Source of the DNA: Pseudomonas sp. 30_B
GTDB taxonomy: Bacteria; Pseudomonadota; Gammaproteobacteria; Pseudomonadales; Pseudomonadaceae
DNA: 64,000 nucleotides
Direction of reading: 5' to 3'
Assembly: GCF_017491605.1 (NCBI RefSeq)
Contig: NZ_JAFGYY010000012.1
Span: forward strand, 1-64,000
Shown in pieces: positions 13,140 through 21,840 of this stretch. Both the position numbers and the translations under genes were made by a program. Every line of letters starts with the position of its first letter. Position 1 is the stretch's first letter. The notes beneath the pieces are model-generated. The model saw nothing but the letters and a program-made list of their open reading frames with translations, was not told the origin of the DNA and did no database searches.

Positions 13140-13482
13140 TCGTTGACGGAGGGCGACGCCGGCCGCTGGGGCTGGCGTCGTGTTTGAGGGGCTCAGCCAT
13201 TGAGGGCCGTGGGGCGATTGCGGGTATGCGCGAATGGCTGTTTTCGACTCATAGCTGCCCCTCTGTAAAGGGCAGCTACTGGCCGGCTTCTGCCGGTCGC
13301 GACGGGCAGATTTCAGCCTGAAGGAGTCCAGGTTGTGCGGCTAGACTTACTGATTGCAGTTGAGGTTGGCATCCGCCTCGTGTGACTCAGCGTAGGCGTT
13401 GAGGGAAAACCCTCATTGTCTGAGGGTGTTGCGCCTCCTTAGCATTGCTCCAGGTAATCGACCCGATCGATGGAGAAAAACC
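13140..13482. promoter_or_regulatory. Intergenic region with palindromic operator-like element upstream of hchA
   Basis: 343 bp without a gene. It holds an intergenic repeat (13247-13312, listed separately) and, at 13400-13415, the perfect palindrome TGAGGG-AAAA-CCCTCA. A further TGAGGG follows at 13421, in the same direction and 21 bp (two helical turns) from the first. This is 57-83 bp upstream of the hchA ATG and is a good candidate operator, perhaps for the LuxR regulator encoded downstream. Confidence 0.5.
13247..13312. repeat. Degenerate Pseudomonas-type intergenic repeat
   Basis: Contains AGCTGCCC...GGGCAGCTACTGGCC and CCGGCTTCTGCCGG, GC-rich short inverted repeats of a kind often scattered between pseudomonad genes. 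Loosely similar stretches occur at 51705, 58398 and 60536. Confidence 0.45.
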
Positions 13483-14361
13483 ATGGCTACCGTACAGACC
13501 GACGACAAGCGTCCGACCCCTGACCCGGCCGAGGACAATGCCTTCTTCCCTTCGCCGTACTCGCTCAGCCAGTTCACGTCACCCAAATCCGACCTCAGCG
13601 GTGCCGACTATCCGAACCCCTATCGCGGCGGGCGTTGGAAGGTCCTGATGATCGGGGCCGATGAGCGCTATTTGCTGACGGACAACGGCACCATGTTTTC
13701 GACAGGAAACCACCCCGTAGAGACATTGCTGCCCATGTACCACGTGGATAAGGCCGGGTTTGCCTTCGACATCGCGACCCTGTCCGGAAACCCGGTCAAA
13801 TTCGAGTTCTGGGCCATGCCCTCCGAAGACGCCGAGGTGAAAGGGCAGTACGCCAAGTATCGCGATCAGTTCAAGACCCCGCTCAAGCTGGCTGATGTGA
13901 TCGAGCAGAAGCTGGGAGAAGACTCCGACTATATCGGCGTGTTCATTCCGGGCGGGCACGGGGCCTTGATCGGTCTGCCCGAGAGCGAAGACGTGAAGAA
14001 GGTCCTTCAGTGGGCTGCGGACAACGACAAGTTCGTGATCTCCCTTTGTCATGGCCCCGCAGCTCTGCTCGCAGCAGGCATCGGTGAAAGCCGGGACACC
14101 TGCATCTACAACGGCTACAAGATCTGCGCGTTCCCCGATGATCTTGACGCGAAGACCCCTGACATCGGTTACATGCCCGGCCATCTGACCTGGCGGTTCG
14201 GCGAAGAACTGAAGGCGTTGGGGCTGGAGATCATCAACAAGGACATCTCCGGTGCAACCCACCAGGACCGGAAGCTGCTCACCGGTGACAGCCCGCTTGC
14301 GGGCAACGCGCTGGGCAAGCTGGCGGCCGCCGCGTTGCTGAAGGAGGTTGCAGCGGGGTGA
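13483..14361 (+). CDS. hchA: Hsp31-type chaperone / glyoxalase III (DJ-1/PfpI superfamily)
   Basis: 292-aa DJ-1 superfamily protein like E. coli HchA, a holding chaperone that also converts methylglyoxal to lactate and deglycates proteins. The nucleophile elbow with the catalytic cysteine is [15 protein letters not shown]. The N-terminal extension ([20 protein letters not shown]) and [12 protein letters not shown] are typical of the Hsp31 subgroup. The ATG at 13483 follows GGAGAAAAACC. The stop codon overlaps the GTG start of a LuxR gene, so the two are translationally coupled. The upstream TGAGGG palindrome suggests dedicated control. Confidence 0.95.
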   Translation: MATVQTDDKRPTPDPAEDNAFFPSPYSLSQFTSPKSDLSGADYPNPYRGGRWKVLMIGADERYLLTDNGTMFSTGNHPVETLLPMYHVDKAGFAFDIATLSGNPVKFEFWAMPSEDAEVKGQYAKYRDQFKTPLKLADVIEQKLGEDSDYIGVFIPGGHGALIGLPESEDVKKVLQWAADNDKFVISLCHGPAALLAAGIGESRDTCIYNGYKICAFPDDLDAKTPDIGYMPGHLTWRFGEELKALGLEIINKDISGATHQDRKLLTGDSPLAGNALGKLAAAALLKEVAAG

Positions 14362-15077
14362 CTCAGAACGTGGCCGAGGCGGCATTTCGAACCGTCCTTG
14401 CGATCGAGAGTGCGCAAACGCTTTCGGTGATCCGGGAAGCGATCCGCGCCTTTGCCATGCCCTTTGGTTACGACCGCTTTGTCCTGTTTTCCGCCACATC
14501 TGCACGGGACGAAGTGGTCGAACGAATCTACTGGGTGGAGGGTAACTGGTTCGATGACCAGGCTACGGTCGACGCACAGACCTATGTCCGACGCTGTCCG
14601 GTGACCCGCCATATCCTGGAGTCCCGTGAGCCCTTTTACTGGAGCAAGGTGAAAGGCAATGGCGGCGAGCTTTACCGGGTGGTATGCACGCCAACGGGCC
14701 CCGGCGTTCATGGGGTGCAAATACCCGTATTCGGTCCGCTTGGGCTTGAAGGCGCCATGAGTCTTGGCGGGGAGCAGGTGGAATCGACTCCCCGGGTTCG
14801 CCTGGCCTTGAGCATTGTGGCCAGGGCCGCATTCTTCTCCGCCCGCCGCTTGCTCGAAGCGCCGGTAGGCGAGGTGTACAGGAAGCTTTCCGAGCGTGAG
14901 CGCGAAGTTCTGGCGTGGACTGCTGCAGGAAAACGTCAGGCGGATATCGCCGCAACACTCGGTCTGTCGGAGCGTACGGTGGAAAACCATTTGCGTTCGG
15001 CGCGCCGCCGTCTTGGCGTTGCAACGACTGCCCAGGCCATCACCATTGCCATGCGCAACGGTGATCTGGAGGGCTAG
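14358..15077 (+). CDS. LuxR-family transcriptional regulator coupled to hchA
   Basis: 239-aa regulator with an N-terminal autoinducer-binding-like domain (about 10-160) and a C-terminal GerE helix-turn-helix ([44 protein letters not shown]). It starts at GTG 14358, overlapping the hchA stop by 4 bases, with AAGGAGG at 14341-14347. No LuxI synthase gene is visible, so it would be a LuxR solo. Coupling to a methylglyoxal-handling gene suggests it responds to a small metabolite or carbonyl stress (inference). Confidence 0.92.
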   Translation: MTQNVAEAAFRTVLAIESAQTLSVIREAIRAFAMPFGYDRFVLFSATSARDEVVERIYWVEGNWFDDQATVDAQTYVRRCPVTRHILESREPFYWSKVKGNGGELYRVVCTPTGPGVHGVQIPVFGPLGLEGAMSLGGEQVESTPRVRLALSIVARAAFFSARRLLEAPVGEVYRKLSEREREVLAWTAAGKRQADIAATLGLSERTVENHLRSARRRLGVATTAQAITIAMRNGDLEG

Positions 15078-15212
15078 AGGCCGCAGGATGAGCACGTGTG
15101 TGCTGATAACCGGAGCAGCCTGCCTTATGGCCATGGCTGCTTTTGGCCGGAAAGCTGCCCTTGCCCGGCGTTCACTTCCGACCCAAGGCGGATGTGCTGG
15201 AGTGGCGGAGCG

Positions 15213-16187
15213 TCAAGCCGATCGACTATGGCGCAATTGCCGCGGGGTCGCGTTCAACAGGCGGCGCAACAGGCGTCGGAGAGCCGTTGGGTCCTGATAG
15301 CCGACCTGCGCTGCAACCGCTTCGACGGAATATTGGCCGGATTCGAGAAGCGCTCGCGCCTTGTTCAGCTGCACCCGTTGGATGAGTTGCCGAGTGGAGT
15401 GCCCCGTCGCCTTGTGGACGTGGCGCGACAAGGTCCGCTCGGACATGCCGACACTCGCGGCGAGTGCCTTGACTCCCGCAAGCTCCGGCAGCGATTCCTC
15501 GATCTGCGCGGTCAGGCGCGAGATCAGGGCATTACCTTGCACCAGCACGGCGGGGATGACGAAAGGCGACTGCAGTTGCCGACGGTCGAGCAGAAGAGCC
15601 TTGCTCACCGTGTCGGCGATTTCAGGGGAAAGGCGCCGGCGTAGCAGGTGCAGCATGAGGTCGGTTTGAGCGAAGGCGGCACCCGCCGTGGTCAGTGGGG
15701 GATCGGCCAGTACCATGAAGTCCGGGTCTACGCGGCAGCCTGGTGCGAGTGTCTGCAGGTGCGGTGCCAGCCACCAGGAGGTTGTCACCCTCCGGCCTCC
15801 CAGCAGCCCGGCTGCATGCAGAAGAAAGACGGCAGAGCACGACGCGGCAACTTCCTTGCCGTTCGCGATGTGATTGCTCAGTGCAGAGAGGAGGGGAGTT
15901 GTCCACGGTTCCGCGAGGCGCCGCTCCAGCTGGCCCAGGTCACTGACGCCGATCCCCGGTATGACCCAGCAGGAGTTGTCCTCGGCGCCTTGCTCCATCG
16001 GTTCCACATCCAGCAGCAAACCATGACCCAGCGTCACCGGTCCCGGTTGCGGACCGCAAACCCGCCAGCGCGGTGTGGCCAGGCCGCGTCGCTCACCGAC
16101 GTTTGCCGCGGTGGCGAGGATGTCCAGGGTGGAGGCCACGCTCGAGGCGAATGCCCCTGGTACGACCAGAATGGTGAAATCATGCAT
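15213..16187 (-). CDS. GlxA-type AraC-family transcriptional regulator
   Basis: 324-aa regulator with an N-terminal DJ-1/PfpI-like domain (FTILVVPGAFASSVASTLDIL ... EVAASCSAVFLLHAAGLLGGRRVTT, residues 3-170) and a C-terminal AraC DNA-binding domain (ALAASVGMSERTLSRHVHKATGHSTRQLIQRVQLNKARALLE, about 230-320). The ATG at 16187 fits the usual family start (MHDFTILVVPG); a longer upstream extension in frame looks non-coding. It is divergent from the tautomerase gene at 16284 and probably controls it. The 3' end faces the LuxR gene; the 135 bp between them hold nothing recognised. Confidence 0.92.
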   Translation of the reverse strand: MHDFTILVVPGAFASSVASTLDILATAANVGERRGLATPRWRVCGPQPGPVTLGHGLLLDVEPMEQGAEDNSCWVIPGIGVSDLGQLERRLAEPWTTPLLSALSNHIANGKEVAASCSAVFLLHAAGLLGGRRVTTSWWLAPHLQTLAPGCRVDPDFMVLADPPLTTAGAAFAQTDLMLHLLRRRLSPEIADTVSKALLLDRRQLQSPFVIPAVLVQGNALISRLTAQIEESLPELAGVKALAASVGMSERTLSRHVHKATGHSTRQLIQRVQLNKARALLESGQYSVEAVAAQVGYQDPTALRRLLRRLLNATPRQLRHSRSA

Positions 16188-16283
16188 TGTCGGATTATGC
16201 CCGAAAGAGGACGGATCAGACACTTTTGCAAGAGGCGAACGCCAGGCCCAATAGCGGCCCAATCCATCGTCAAGGTTTCAGCC

Positions 16284-16733
16284 ATGCCCAACATCCTGAT
16301 CAAGGTACCCACCGGAGCTTTCAGCGAGCCGCAACGTGAGCGCCTGTTGAAACGCGTCAGCGAGGCAGCCATCGCGCATGAGCGCATAGGCAACGATCCA
16401 CGGCAGCGCAATCTGTGCTGGGTGCTCATCGAGGAGGTTCGGGCTGCCGATTGGCTATGTGGCGGCGCGAATGTGCACGCTCAGGCCATCCCCTGCATCG
16501 TCATGGTCAAAGTGCCTGCCGGCGTCCTCGATGAGCAGATGCGCAAGGACTACGTGCTGGGCCTGCACCAGGCCATCGAGCAATGCGCAGAGCCGGATGA
16601 TGGGCGGGTGTTGATGACGTCGATACAGCTGACGGACATCGCCGATGGCACATGGGGGGCGAACGGAAGTCTCTGGCGACTGGCCGATTTCACTCGCGCT
16701 GCCGGTTATGGGCATCTTCTCCCTGGCGCCTAG
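16284..16733 (+). CDS. Tautomerase-superfamily protein (4-oxalocrotonate tautomerase-like)
   Basis: 149-aa protein whose second residue is proline (MPNILIKVPTGAFSE), the catalytic Pro1 of the tautomerase superfamily once Met is removed. The second half repeats a similar strand (IVMVKVPAGVLDEQMRKDYVLGLH), so it looks like two fused beta-alpha-beta units. The substrate is not evident. It is divergent from a GlxA-type regulator with under 100 bp between them, so regulation by that protein is likely. Confidence 0.85.
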   Translation: MPNILIKVPTGAFSEPQRERLLKRVSEAAIAHERIGNDPRQRNLCWVLIEEVRAADWLCGGANVHAQAIPCIVMVKVPAGVLDEQMRKDYVLGLHQAIEQCAEPDDGRVLMTSIQLTDIADGTWGANGSLWRLADFTRAAGYGHLLPGA

Positions 16734-16779
16734 ATAACATGTCAGGCCGGAGCTTGATTTCAACTGTCATGGGCACCCT

Positions 16780-17030
16780 GGCCGCAATGGGCTGAGTCGG
16801 TCGAATCTTCTACGTTTTTCAAGGTGACTTTTGCCGATCATCCGGCCGGGAACCATCTCCGGGGCATTGTTCGCGATGGTGACGTCTTTCGATGAGGCTG
16901 TGGTTGTGCATTCCTCGGGGGAGTCGAACAGCGCACGACTTCCCCGGCAGATATGGTCGGGGATGAGCGAACAGATCAGCCCCACCATTCTTGCGGCAGC
17001 AACGCTACCCCATTTGCAGTTCTCCTCTCC
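16780..17030 (+). pseudogene. Remnant of a polyamine-type ABC transporter permease (PotC-like)
   Basis: From about 16831 the plus strand encodes IRPGTISGALFAMVTSFDEAVVV and, further on, LPRQIWSGMSEQISPTILAAATL. This is the characteristic C-terminal part of PotC-type inner-membrane permeases (family: ...TLPxIRPG...SFDE...LP...S...I.P...A.ST). Just upstream, FFKVT continues it in another frame; a single extra T in ACTTTTGCC explains the shift. There is no start and no matching ATPase or binding-protein gene nearby. It sits between the tautomerase and lipA genes. Confidence 0.7.
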
Positions 17031-17033
17031 GGG

Positions 17034-18008
17034 TCAAGTAATTTTTTGCCGGTTAGCCTGCTGGTCGGCGTGGTACGAGGAGCGCACCAGCGGACCGGAG
17101 GCGACGTTCCTGAAGCCCATCTTCGCGCCTTCCTCGGCGAACCAGGCGAAGGTGTCCGGGTGGACGAAGCGCTGCACCGGCAGGTGGTTGCGCGAGGGTT
17201 GCAGGTACTGGCCGAGGGTCAGCATGTCGATGTCGTGCTCGCGCATGCGCTGCATGACTTCGATGACTTCCTCGTCGGTCTCGCCCAGGCCTAGCATCAG
17301 GCCGGACTTGGTCGGCACGTGGGGGACCCTCTGCTTGAACTTCTGCAGCAGGTCGAGCGACCACTCGAAGTCCGAGCCCGGACGCGAGGACTTGTACAGG
17401 CGCGGCACGGTTTCCAGGTTGTGGTTGAACACGTCCGGCGGCTCGTTGGCGGTGATTTCCAGGGCGATGTCCATGCGCCCGCGGTAGTCCGGGACCAGGG
17501 TTTCCAGCTGGATGCCGGGGGACAGCTGGCGGATCTCGCGCAGGCAGTCGGCGAAGTGCTGGGCGCCACCGTCACGCAGGTCGTCGCGGTCCACCGAGGT
17601 GATCACCACGTATTTCAGGCGCAGGTCGGCGATGGCGATGGCGAGGTTCTTCGGCTCATCGACATCCAGCGGCTTCGGCCGGCCGTGGCCGACGTCGCAG
17701 AACGGGCAGCGACGGGTGCAGATGTCGCCCATGATCATGAAGGTGGCGGTGCCGCCGGAGAAGCATTCGCCGAGGTTCGGGCAGGAGGCCTCCTCGCAGA
17801 CGCTGTGCAGCCTGTGCTTGCGCAGCAGTTGCTTGATGCGGTCGACCTCGGGCGAGGCGGGGATGCGCACGCGAATCCAGTCGGGCTTCTTCGGCAGTTC
17901 GTCGGTGGGGATGATCTTCACCGGAATGCGCGCGACCTTCTCGGCACCGCGTAACTTGACTCCGGTCTGCACGCTTCTTGGCCCAAAAGCAGTGTGTCGA
18001 GGCTCCAC
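17034..18008 (-). CDS. lipA: Lipoyl synthase (extra copy linked to the acetoin-type cluster)
   Basis: Radical SAM enzyme that inserts two sulfurs into protein-bound octanoate to form lipoate. It has 324 aa with the auxiliary-cluster cysteines [12 protein letters not shown] and the SAM-cluster motif [10 protein letters not shown]; the C-terminal [11 protein letters not shown] matches the family RSSYHA element. It starts at GTG 18008, with GGAG 7 bases upstream. Housekeeping lipA in pseudomonads sits beside lipB; no lipB is here, so this is a second, dedicated copy (inference). It is divergent from the VOC gene, with its own -24/-12 promoter and shared TTACA-TGTAA sites in between, so it belongs to the AcoR regulon. 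Confidence 0.96.
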   Translation of the reverse strand: MEPRHTAFGPRSVQTGVKLRGAEKVARIPVKIIPTDELPKKPDWIRVRIPASPEVDRIKQLLRKHRLHSVCEEASCPNLGECFSGGTATFMIMGDICTRRCPFCDVGHGRPKPLDVDEPKNLAIAIADLRLKYVVITSVDRDDLRDGGAQHFADCLREIRQLSPGIQLETLVPDYRGRMDIALEITANEPPDVFNHNLETVPRLYKSSRPGSDFEWSLDLLQKFKQRVPHVPTKSGLMLGLGETDEEVIEVMQRMREHDIDMLTLGQYLQPSRNHLPVQRFVHPDTFAWFAEEGAKMGFRNVASGPLVRSSYHADQQANRQKIT

Positions 18009-18048
18009 TATCGATCTCCATCGTTCAGAACAGATCGATAGGTCTTAC

Positions 18049-18063
18049 GCAAGAGCCGGGCCA
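18049..18063 (-). promoter_or_regulatory. Sigma54 promoter of lipA
   Basis: On the minus strand TGGCCCGGCTCTTGC: GG and GC 12 bp apart, TTGC perfect, one change in the -24 box. It is about 41-55 bp upstream of the lipA GTG. Confidence 0.75.
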
Positions 18064-18112
18064 GGTTGTGCAGGACCGTTTGGCAGGGGCGGCGGCCATC
18101 AAATGGCACTGT

Positions 18113-18152
18113 TGTAACACCTTACAGGTGTAAAAGACCTTTACACCGTTAA
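18113..18152. promoter_or_regulatory. Shared activator-binding region (AcoR-type) between lipA and the VOC gene
   Basis: Holds TGTAA-CACC-TTACA (18113-18126), the perfect palindrome TTACA-GG-TGTAA (18122-18133) and an imperfect copy TTACA-CC-GTTAA (18141-18152). The same palindrome recurs upstream of two other promoters of this cluster. It lies about 60-70 bp from both the lipA and the VOC -24 elements. Confidence 0.75.
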
Positions 18153-18198
18153 GGCTGTCGGTAAGAAAGAATACATTTTAAATCAGTGGGTTAGCTTG

Positions 18199-18213
18199 TG
18201 GTATCGAGTGTGC
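18199..18213 (+). promoter_or_regulatory. Sigma54 promoter of the VOC gene
   Basis: TGGTATCGAGTGTGC, with GG and GC correctly 12 bp apart. The flanks are weaker than in the other -24/-12 sites here, but the distance from the palindromes fits. Confidence 0.6.
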
Positions 18214-18272
18214 AACAGGGAGTCTGGTAGCACCGAGCTATCGAAACTCCAACAACAACAAGCGAGGCCCTC

Positions 18273-18824
18273 ATGACCCTTGATTACAATCCGAATGGCG
18301 TTCTGCCTGGAATGCGCGGAATGCAACATATCGGTATCACAGTTCCAAACCTTTCAGAGGCCGTTGCCTTCTTCGTCGAGGTGCTTGGCTGCGAGCCATA
18401 CTTCACCTTCGGCGAGTTTCGTTTTGAAGACGACTGGATGGAGCGGCACCTCAATGTGCATCCGCGAGCAGCCATTCGCGACTTCCAGATGGTTCGCTGC
18501 GGCAATGGCACCAACCTGGAGATTTTCGAGTACTCGGCGCCAGACCAGAATCGCCGGTTGCCCCGTAACAGTGATGTCGGTGGACACCATCTGGCGTTCT
18601 ATGTCGACGATATGGAGGCAGCGGTCGACTACCTCAAATCTCGTGGCGTACAGATACTGGATGCCCCATCGACCTTCACCGAAGGCCCAGCCAAAGGACT
18701 GACGTGGGTGTACTTTCTGGCGCCCTGGGGGTTGCAGCTGGAACTGGTCAGCTTCCCCGATGGGATGGGCTATGAGAGCGGATTGACACGTCTTTTGTGG
18801 GATCCGCGCACGCCTGAGCACTGA
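18273..18824 (+). CDS. VOC-superfamily protein (glyoxalase/dioxygenase fold)
   Basis: 183-aa protein of the vicinal oxygen chelate fold: GMQHIGITVPNLSEAVAFFVEVLGCEP starts the first module and VGGHHLAFYVDDMEAAVDYLKSRGV the second. His residues in HIGITV and HHLAFYV and a Glu near LQLELVSFP are candidate metal ligands. The reaction is unknown. Standing alone behind a sigma54 promoter and AcoR-type sites, it belongs to the same regulon as the dehydrogenase complex. It may isomerise or detoxify a ketone or aldehyde intermediate (inference). Its 3' end converges on acoR, 61 bp away. Confidence 0.88.
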   Translation: MTLDYNPNGVLPGMRGMQHIGITVPNLSEAVAFFVEVLGCEPYFTFGEFRFEDDWMERHLNVHPRAAIRDFQMVRCGNGTNLEIFEYSAPDQNRRLPRNSDVGGHHLAFYVDDMEAAVDYLKSRGVQILDAPSTFTEGPAKGLTWVYFLAPWGLQLELVSFPDGMGYESGLTRLLWDPRTPEH

Positions 18825-18885
18825 TTCGGCGCAATGGTCCTGGTCGGCCCCGCGTGGCGCCGGCCAGGGCACTTGAGGTCGCCGT

Positions 18886-20835
18886 TCAGCTGTCCAGGGT
18901 ATTGGGCGCAATGATGTGATGAAGTTTCATCCAGCGATACAGGGTCGGGCGCGACATTCCCAACTCACGCGCTGCAGCGCTGACATTCCAGCGCTGCCGG
19001 CGCAAGCAATCCTCGATTGCACGCCCATGGGCGGTCCGCTGCTCCTGGCCCGGAATAGCGCTCAAGACCTGCCTTGGATTGACGCTCCGAAGGCATTCTT
19101 CGGGCAGGTCGTTTACCGTGATTTCATCCGTCTCGGCGGTGGCCAGGGCATACTGCAGCGCATTGCGTAACTCGCGAATATTGCCGGGCCAGGTGTAACC
19201 GAGGAGAGCACTCATGGCGTCGCCCCGGATTCGTGCGGGACGTTGGCGTTGATCACAGAGCTCTCTGAATATGCGTTCTATCAGGTAATTCTTGTCGGCC
19301 CGTTCGCGTAGCGCAGGCAGGCGCAAGATTGCGCCATTGAGGCGGTAGTAGAGGTCTTCGCGGAATTCGTTTTGTTCGATCATTTGCCGCAGGTCGCGGT
19401 GACTCGCCGCGATGACACGGATATCGACCTTGATCGGCTTCTCGCCGCCCAGCGGCATCACTTCCTGCTCGGCAAGCACGCGCAGCAGCCGTGTCTGCAG
19501 GTGCAGTGGCATGTCACCGATTTCATCCAGGAAGAGTGTGCCGCCATCGGCTTGCTGGATCAGTCCTCGCATACCCTTGCTGCGTGCCCCAGTGAAGGTG
19601 CCGGGCTGGTAACCGAAGAGTTCGCTTTCGATCAATGATTCGGGCATCGCCGCACAGTTGATGGCGATGAAGGGGGCTTTCCGCCTGTTGCTGCTGTCGT
19701 GCAAGGCGCGGGCAAGGCGTTCTTTGCCTGTACCGGTTTCGCCATTGAGCAGTACGTTCAGCGGCTCGCTGCACAGTCGTTTGGCACGCGCCAGCATTTT
19801 GCGCATGACAGGGTCGTCGTCGGCCAACTCGTCAAGTGGGCAGCTTTCCTGATTTGTGCGCTGGGCCTGAGGGGCAGCAGGCACCCGGCTGGGCTCCATC
19901 AAGGCGGCAAAGAACAGGGCGTTCTGTCGGTGGGTGCGGAAGGCCCGTACCTGGTCGGGACTGGCGTGAGGAATGCTGAAGATATCTTCAGGCACGCAGT
20001 CGAACAGATCCTGGATACCGATCCTGCGCGCCAGAGCCGACGGTCGCTCCGCCAACTGCAGGCCACAGTCGCCCAGCAACCCCCGGGCCGCGGTGTTGGC
20101 TGCCAGAAGACTGCCGTCCCCGGCAAGCGCCAGCAGGTACTGGCGATTGATCAGGACGAACTCGCGGGATCGGTCGAAGCAGAGGATGTGCGCTGCACGG
20201 TAGCGGCGCAGGAAGTAGGCATCTTCGATCATCCGCGCGTATTGCTTGACCAGTTGCAGGGCAAATAGCTGCGAGTCCTTGGACGGCGGCGATTTCAATG
20301 CGGAGATATCAAGCACCGCCAACAGCTGCCCCTGGGGATTGAAGATCGGGACGGCAGTACAGGTCAGCGCGACGTGGTGAGCGCTGAAATGGTCATGATG
20401 GTGGCAGGTCAGCGGCTGCTGCTCCTTGATGCAGGTTCCCACTGCACAGGTCCCGGCATGATCTTCACTCCAGTCGGCACCCAGATAAAGGCCGGTTTTG
20501 CGATGTGCCGCCTCATCCAGCGGATCACCGAGAAACTGCACGGTGATGCCCCGGCTGTCGGTGAGGAGTATGACGTAGCCGAGCTCGGCGATGTGTCGGT
20601 ACAACTGCTCGACACCGGCCCGCGCCACATTGATCAGCTCGTCTGCATGGTCCTGATGCTCTCGCAATACCTGACGCGGGACGAAGCGCGGGGGCGCTGG
20701 TTTTGCCGGGTCCAGGCCGTAATCCTGAATACAGCGTTTCCAGGAGCGGGTGATGATGGATTCGTGCCCGGCACCGTCATTGGCGTAGGACAGCACGGTG
20801 TCGATATGCAGGCTGGGGGTCGAAATGTTGCTCAT
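18886..20835 (-). CDS. acoR: AcoR-type sigma54-dependent transcriptional activator
   Basis: 649-aa enhancer-binding protein. In order: N-terminal GAF-type sensory region (ITRSWKRCIQDYGLDPAKPAPPR ... GTCAVGTCIKEQQPLTCHHHDHF), PAS-like middle part, AAA+ domain (Walker A GETGTGKE, contact loop GTFTGA, Walker B LFLDEIGDMP), and Fis-type HTH at the end (NVSAAARELGMSRPTLYRWMKLHHI). The ATG at 20835 is preceded by GGGAGG; an in-frame upstream extension lacks homology and is rejected. AcoR proteins respond to acetoin-like inducers. It lies inside the cluster whose promoters are of the sigma54 type and is the natural owner of the TTACA-SS-TGTAA sites. Confidence 0.93.
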   Translation of the reverse strand: MSNISTPSLHIDTVLSYANDGAGHESIITRSWKRCIQDYGLDPAKPAPPRFVPRQVLREHQDHADELINVARAGVEQLYRHIAELGYVILLTDSRGITVQFLGDPLDEAAHRKTGLYLGADWSEDHAGTCAVGTCIKEQQPLTCHHHDHFSAHHVALTCTAVPIFNPQGQLLAVLDISALKSPPSKDSQLFALQLVKQYARMIEDAYFLRRYRAAHILCFDRSREFVLINRQYLLALAGDGSLLAANTAARGLLGDCGLQLAERPSALARRIGIQDLFDCVPEDIFSIPHASPDQVRAFRTHRQNALFFAALMEPSRVPAAPQAQRTNQESCPLDELADDDPVMRKMLARAKRLCSEPLNVLLNGETGTGKERLARALHDSSNRRKAPFIAINCAAMPESLIESELFGYQPGTFTGARSKGMRGLIQQADGGTLFLDEIGDMPLHLQTRLLRVLAEQEVMPLGGEKPIKVDIRVIAASHRDLRQMIEQNEFREDLYYRLNGAILRLPALRERADKNYLIERIFRELCDQRQRPARIRGDAMSALLGYTWPGNIRELRNALQYALATAETDEITVNDLPEECLRSVNPRQVLSAIPGQEQRTAHGRAIEDCLRRQRWNVSAAARELGMSRPTLYRWMKLHHIIAPNTLDS

Positions 20836-20993
20836 GCGGCCTCCCGGACTCGAGGGTGAGGCGCCCGAGATCCGTGACGATCTTGTTCTTGTTGAGCGGT
20901 TGCACAGGGAGCTGCCTGGCACAGGTGCAATCACCTTACGAGTTTAGCCCTCCGACGTCACCTGCCTGTTAGTCGAGGTCAGGCGCATCGTTC

Positions 20994-21005
20994 TTACACC
21001 TGTAA
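20994..21005. promoter_or_regulatory. AcoR-type activator site upstream of the 21165 remnant
   Basis: Perfect palindrome TTACA-CC-TGTAA, 92-103 bp upstream of the -24 GG at 21098. It is between divergent acoR and the remnant gene, so it could also affect acoR. Confidence 0.75.
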
Positions 21006-21096
21006 TACCCCGAACACTTGAAGGCGAGCATCGGGCTTGCTTCTCGTGGCTGAGAAATCCTTTTGATTCATAGCCTTGAAGGATCATCCGACGGTT

Positions 21097-21111
21097 TGGC
21101 ACGCATTCTGC
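21097..21111 (+). promoter_or_regulatory. Sigma54 promoter upstream of the 21165 remnant
   Basis: TGGCACGCATTCTGC, preceded by TT: a perfect -24 box (TTGGCACG) and CTGC at -12 with correct spacing. It appears intact although the gene behind it is broken. Confidence 0.82.
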
Positions 21112-21164
21112 GCCTCGCTACCCCGGTTCCCTCCGGGTTACTACAACAAGAAAGAGGATGCTCG

Positions 21165-21596
21165 ATGCTGCCTTACCTGCAACGGACCGGCCTGACGGGG
21201 CCCGCGTCACTCGACAACCGAACCTGGGCCGCTGCGTGGGGCCTCGTGCTGCTAGCCAGCGGACTCTCCGTCACGTGGCCGGCCAGGGCGTCCGATCTCG
21301 ATGCCAGTGATCATCTGGCCGCACCTGCCGGCACCACACCGGGCCCGCTCTATCTGCATGTGGCCGAGCGTGATCGGCTGTACCGCGCGGGGCACAGCCA
21401 ACCCGGCGTGCCGGGGCTGCCTGCATTGATGACTCCAACTGAATGAGCGCCTGGAGGCTGGCAAGTGGAACCTTGGCGTCTCCTGGTTCTTCCTGCTGAA
21501 GACACAGGTCGCGGCCACCTATGGACGGGAATTCGCCGTGGAAACGGCCTTCGTGAAGCGCACAGGTTGAACATACGCCTGATGCCGGTGTTTTGA
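21165..21596 (+). pseudogene. Decayed MetA/SphA-type outer-membrane protein gene
   Basis: The frame from ATG 21165 encodes an N-terminus with a signal-peptide-like stretch followed by LYLHVAERDRLYRAGH, matching the start of the 'MetA pathway of phenol degradation' / SphA outer-membrane family (family: hAERxxLY). It stops at 21446. A second frame then gives NLGVSWFFLLKTQVAATYGREFAVE and, after one more shift near 21563, RLNIRLMPVF-stop at 21594-21596, the usual C-terminal end of that family. About half of the ~280-residue protein, the middle, is missing. An intact family member probably once moved the substrate of this cluster across the outer membrane (inference). Confidence 0.65.
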
Positions 21597-21620
21597 GCGG
21601 TCTGGTCGGTACGTTCTCTT

Positions 21621-21643
21621 GGGGCCCACGGGCCCTTTTTTTT
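21621..21643 (+). terminator. Rho-independent terminator
   Basis: GGGGCCCACGGGCCC hairpin followed by eight T, 25 bp after the end of the decayed outer-membrane protein gene. It insulates the downstream sigma54 promoter. Confidence 0.85.
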
Positions 21644-21723
21644 CGGGGGTTTCTCGGGGGCAGGGGAGGCGTCCATGACGTCGGATCGACTTCCGTGCGG
21701 CTGTAAACCGATTGGAAGGATGC

Positions 21724-21735
21724 TTACAGGTGTAA
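21724..21735. promoter_or_regulatory. AcoR-type activator site for the dehydrogenase operon
   Basis: Perfect palindrome TTACA-GG-TGTAA with a half site TTTACAGGT at 21745-21753. It is 91-102 bp upstream of the -24 GG at 21827. Confidence 0.75.
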
Positions 21736-21825
21736 AGCCTTCGCTTTACAGGTCCTGCCTCCATGGTATCTGGCTGTCAGGATAAATTTCTTTAAAAACA
21801 GGTTGTTATAGATATTTGTCGGCAT

Positions 21826-21840
21826 TGGCACACAAGCTGC
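21826..21840 (+). promoter_or_regulatory. Sigma54 promoter of the main dehydrogenase operon
   Basis: TGGCACACAAGCTGC, preceded by T: perfect TTGGCAC at -24, CTGC at -12, spacing correct. It is about 107-122 bp upstream of the first gene (21948). Confidence 0.85.

Noticed and set aside
16780..17030. Insertion sequence remnant next to lipA
   Set aside because: The readable protein sequence is a transporter permease, not a transposase, and no terminal inverted repeats were seen.
18113..21735. TTACA/TGTAA elements as transposon ends or a CRISPR-like repeat
   Set aside because: Only 12 bp long, far apart, and each at a fixed distance from a -24/-12 promoter, so activator sites are the better explanation. 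No repeat-spacer array exists in the window.
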